A stretch of DNA of 5,332 nt from CAYHKY01 sp964357355 (GTDB taxonomy: Bacteria; Patescibacteriota; Microgenomatia; UBA10105): the NCBI GenBank assembly GCA_964357355.1, contig CAYHKY010000087.1:1-5332 (forward strand). The letters run 5' to 3'. The notes beneath the pieces are model-generated. The model saw nothing but the letters and a program-made list of their open reading frames with translations, had not been told where the DNA came from and made no database searches. Each line of letters begins with the position of its first letter. The stretch's first letter is position 1. The position numbers and the translations under genes are program-made. This document shows, piece by piece, positions 5,101 to 5,332 of the stretch.

Positions 5101-5332
5101 TGACCCGGCTATTTGTTTGAGTCCTTGGGTTATCTCTATACTGCTTCTCTCCACTACATAGGAGCCGGCATATTCAGTTCTGACTCCCCTGGTAATCCAG
5201 TTCTCTGATTTGTTTAATACGTGCCACTGGTAACCCTGGACTGCAGCCACAGAGCTTTGGGAATAACCAAATTCCAAATTACAAGCACCAATTTGTTTTG
5301 AAGTTTGATTATTAGTATTTGGTATTTGTTTG
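2149..5332 (-). CDS. GT2 glycosyltransferase C-terminal half fused to a sorted surface protein (5'-partial)
   Basis: The frame is open to the right edge. A TTG at 5277 exists, but 18 more codons precede it in frame, so the true start is outside. Residues here count from 5277. Residues 10-27 (VAAVQGYQWHVLNKSENW), T80-E81-D82 and Q118-W122 (QRMRW) are the acceptor/catalytic motifs of a processive-type GT2 enzyme. Membrane segments lie near 227-248, 257-282 and 294-314, then WFRTPKTGK (324-332) closes this module. No stop follows. Instead, a basic stretch and a hydrophobic segment (396-413) form a signal anchor ending near VFA429. Residues 430-646 are a beta-rich surface domain with FPVIIDPT, a phrase common in large bacterial surface proteins. 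Residues 650-1010 are Asp/Ser/Thr-rich with C-x(n)-C-x(n)-W units, perhaps a beta-propeller. Residues 1017-1042 form the sorting tail. Codon style shifts near residue 359, where an ATG (4203) might start a separate protein, though without a good ribosome-binding site. Confidence 0.82.
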   Translation of the reverse strand, partial: KQIPNTNNQTSKQIGACNLEFGYSQSSVAAVQGYQWHVLNKSENWITRGVRTEYAGSYVVERSSIEITQGLKQIAGSVFMIRADILRNPAYSWGTSITEDFELTLKLYRDGYKVAYTPYVQAPSECVSTLKRLVRQRMRWAEGHSHNIRKLFKQLMFGRWIEDEIVNEENKFLIPNYPNYSKQAPSTNDQTNSNYHNSNNLGISHSGIGPSLGQLDQLGIRNSSRQTFIPSRLTLPEKLEFLYLSPYYLQSAFFLLGTFSWFISEAVFKVRLPFWTSIWGWSLVLTNLLSLPLLNTVGLFLEEAEEKDYLGIPSFLLLSYILAPFQAYASIKGFLETQEGPWFRTPKTGKITDIYRRGKFYHWLSGLFGRPASSDSMVNNLRVSFKLTERFVYKPIKKYYILNNFLNRITGRALTSLFLIISILIANSVSLTRIDEPNLINVKPVFASTQGFSSSTGSPMILPDKDARREMTTTHAVRFGLAGNNYLKADGEKGSLEYIFHPKPRIQTVLNDKEIDQRFSKILGAKRSAQVNAYREKGVYYYENLADGVNFRAKAANATLTEEIVVKEPVNFEGIEFDLSLNGLTPHLEGDKIIFTVENSNTPIITYEAPFMYEENNPLNRNFGIEYQLEKTGSGWKVRKMLTNEGLKWFQDKERLFPVIIDPTQVTSVIQGSITAAESDYGSPQRNIQFFPSATGGAAWYVVYQDGGLIVVEKCAQSSNCDANGDWSVVDSDLDSNDVDTDNESPSTYKVGDYLHVAWFDDSRNAYQTGRIDTTADTSDSKCNGNTLGTIADAIISITANSTSAVAFIANSGLSGSTADRISRVTYSSCGESGITTGSGFDQGDYPELMMIGSNIFMLFAADNGLRFSAYVDDGSPGWDTADTDVNGVAADNTTTDMSAVSDGTDIWVMQRNGTSGDSESFKCSACPTTGQTWTDLAEPWGSGLSSTTFVGLSYMSTPNDLVAAMMSGTGTSTVVNFKSTDADTISWSTNNTFGFAPGASGLDNFSMTANVVDDTQVAGVVLEATNSEYEFSTLPENLWLFMAGLPVVIFTKYRKKKYA
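2152..2229 (-). other. C-terminal sorting tail: LPEN, hydrophobic helix, basic end
   Basis: The last 26 residues of the surface protein have LPEN at 1017-1020, a hydrophobic stretch of about 13 residues (LWLFMAGLPVVIF), and a basic end, KYRKKK. This order of short Pro-containing motif, membrane helix and Arg/Lys cluster at the extreme C terminus defines exosortase/archaeosortase substrates such as PEP-CTERM and related classes. The sequence is not a classical LPXTG signal because Thr-Gly is replaced by Asn-Leu. The gene for an enzyme of the matching type overlaps immediately downstream, which strongly supports the reading. The exact class is not one I can name. Confidence 0.75.
4039..4092 (-). 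other. Signal-anchor segment at the junction of the glycosyltransferase and surface domains
   Basis: Residues 396-413 (LTSLFLIISILIANSVSL) are strongly hydrophobic. They follow a basic stretch (KPIKK, NRITGR) and precede a possible signal-peptidase site, VFA, at 427-429. In a stand-alone protein starting at ATG 4203-4201 this would be an export signal with a long N-region. In the fused frame it would be an additional membrane helix delivering the surface domain outside the cell. The sequence does not decide which applies. Confidence 0.6.
4665..4820. repeat. 156-bp in-frame element with perfect 18-bp terminal inverted repeats
   Basis: The ends aatttctaattcctaatt (4665-4682) and aattaggaattagaaatt (4803-4820) are exact reverse complements. 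The interior is low-complexity, built from short words such as ggtgcttggtgcttg (4771-4785) and variants of aattgg. The element is 156 bases, exactly 52 codons. It adds a polar Asn/Ser/Gln-rich stretch (about residues 153-204) between the QRMRW helix region and LEFLYLSPYY, where such glycosyltransferases normally have only a short linker. No clear target-site duplication is visible. It could be a non-autonomous miniature element or a slippage-derived expansion; no transposase is nearby. Confidence 0.65.
5267..5332. repeat. Second low-complexity repeat stretch at the right edge, in frame
   Basis: This stretch uses the same short words as the 4665-4820 element. The 11-mer caagcaccaat (5282-5292) is the exact reverse complement of 4768-4778, and ttggaattt also recurs in opposite orientation. 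It is translated in the open frame as an Asn/Gln/Thr-rich stretch (KQIPNTNNQTSKQIG) just before the VAAVQGYQW strand of the glycosyltransferase fold. It continues beyond the window, so its boundaries are unknown. Confidence 0.5.

Noticed and set aside
1..5332. CRISPR array, tRNA or rRNA gene
   Set aside because: No regularly spaced direct repeats and no tRNA- or rRNA-like sequence were seen. The repeats present are inverted or low-complexity and lie inside coding frames.

Overview
The window reads as a fragment of a moderately AT-rich bacterial genome using the standard code: the large gene ends at TGA, and TGG supplies Trp. The gene content is a bacterial GT2 polysaccharide-synthase-like enzyme, an exosortase/archaeosortase-type enzyme and a large secreted beta-rich protein. 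Short translated repeats also sit inside the genes. This combination is reminiscent of Candidate Phyla Radiation (Patescibacteria, possibly Microgenomates) metagenome sequence. No marker gene is present, so that placement is only a guess. Every gene I can support is on the minus strand.

Right to left, in the direction of transcription. Positions 5332-2149 hold a very long open frame with its 5' end outside the window. It encodes the C-terminal half of a membrane GT2 glycosyltransferase (TED and QRMRW motifs, three membrane segments, WFRTPKTGK motif). This is followed without a stop by a signal-anchor segment, a surface domain with the phrase FPVIIDPT, and a Cys/Trp-containing beta-rich region. 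The protein ends in a tripartite C-terminal signal: LPEN, a hydrophobic stretch, then KYRKKKYA. Overlapping its last 8 bases, positions 2156-1554 encode an exosortase/archaeosortase-like membrane protease/transpeptidase. The catalytic Cys and Arg are in one frame and the catalytic His is in the -1 frame, so the gene carries a one-base frameshift. Positions 1553-1354 are intergenic, with a good sigma70-like promoter. Positions 1353-1 hold a second long open frame that leaves the window on the left. It has four helix-turn-helix units of transposase type, a Pro-rich linker, two membrane segments, and the beginning of a GT2 catalytic domain (PFVSIHLPLYNEKRVV).

The rightmost gene plus the sortase-like gene look like a substrate-processing pair: a surface protein with a sorting tail and its enzyme, translationally overlapping. 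Both glycosyltransferase segments share a codon style (CTC, TCC, AGG) unlike the domains fused to them, which suggests a mosaic origin. Two in-frame repeat insertions were found in the glycosyltransferase parts. One is a 13-bp-stem palindrome at 119-154. The other is a 156-bp element with perfect 18-bp terminal inverted repeats at 4665-4820. A third low-complexity stretch runs off the right end.

The most noteworthy points are the helix-turn-helix/glycosyltransferase fusion, the glycosyltransferase/sorted-surface-protein fusion with its overlapping sortase, the frameshift exactly between two catalytic residues of that sortase, and the translated in-frame repeat elements.
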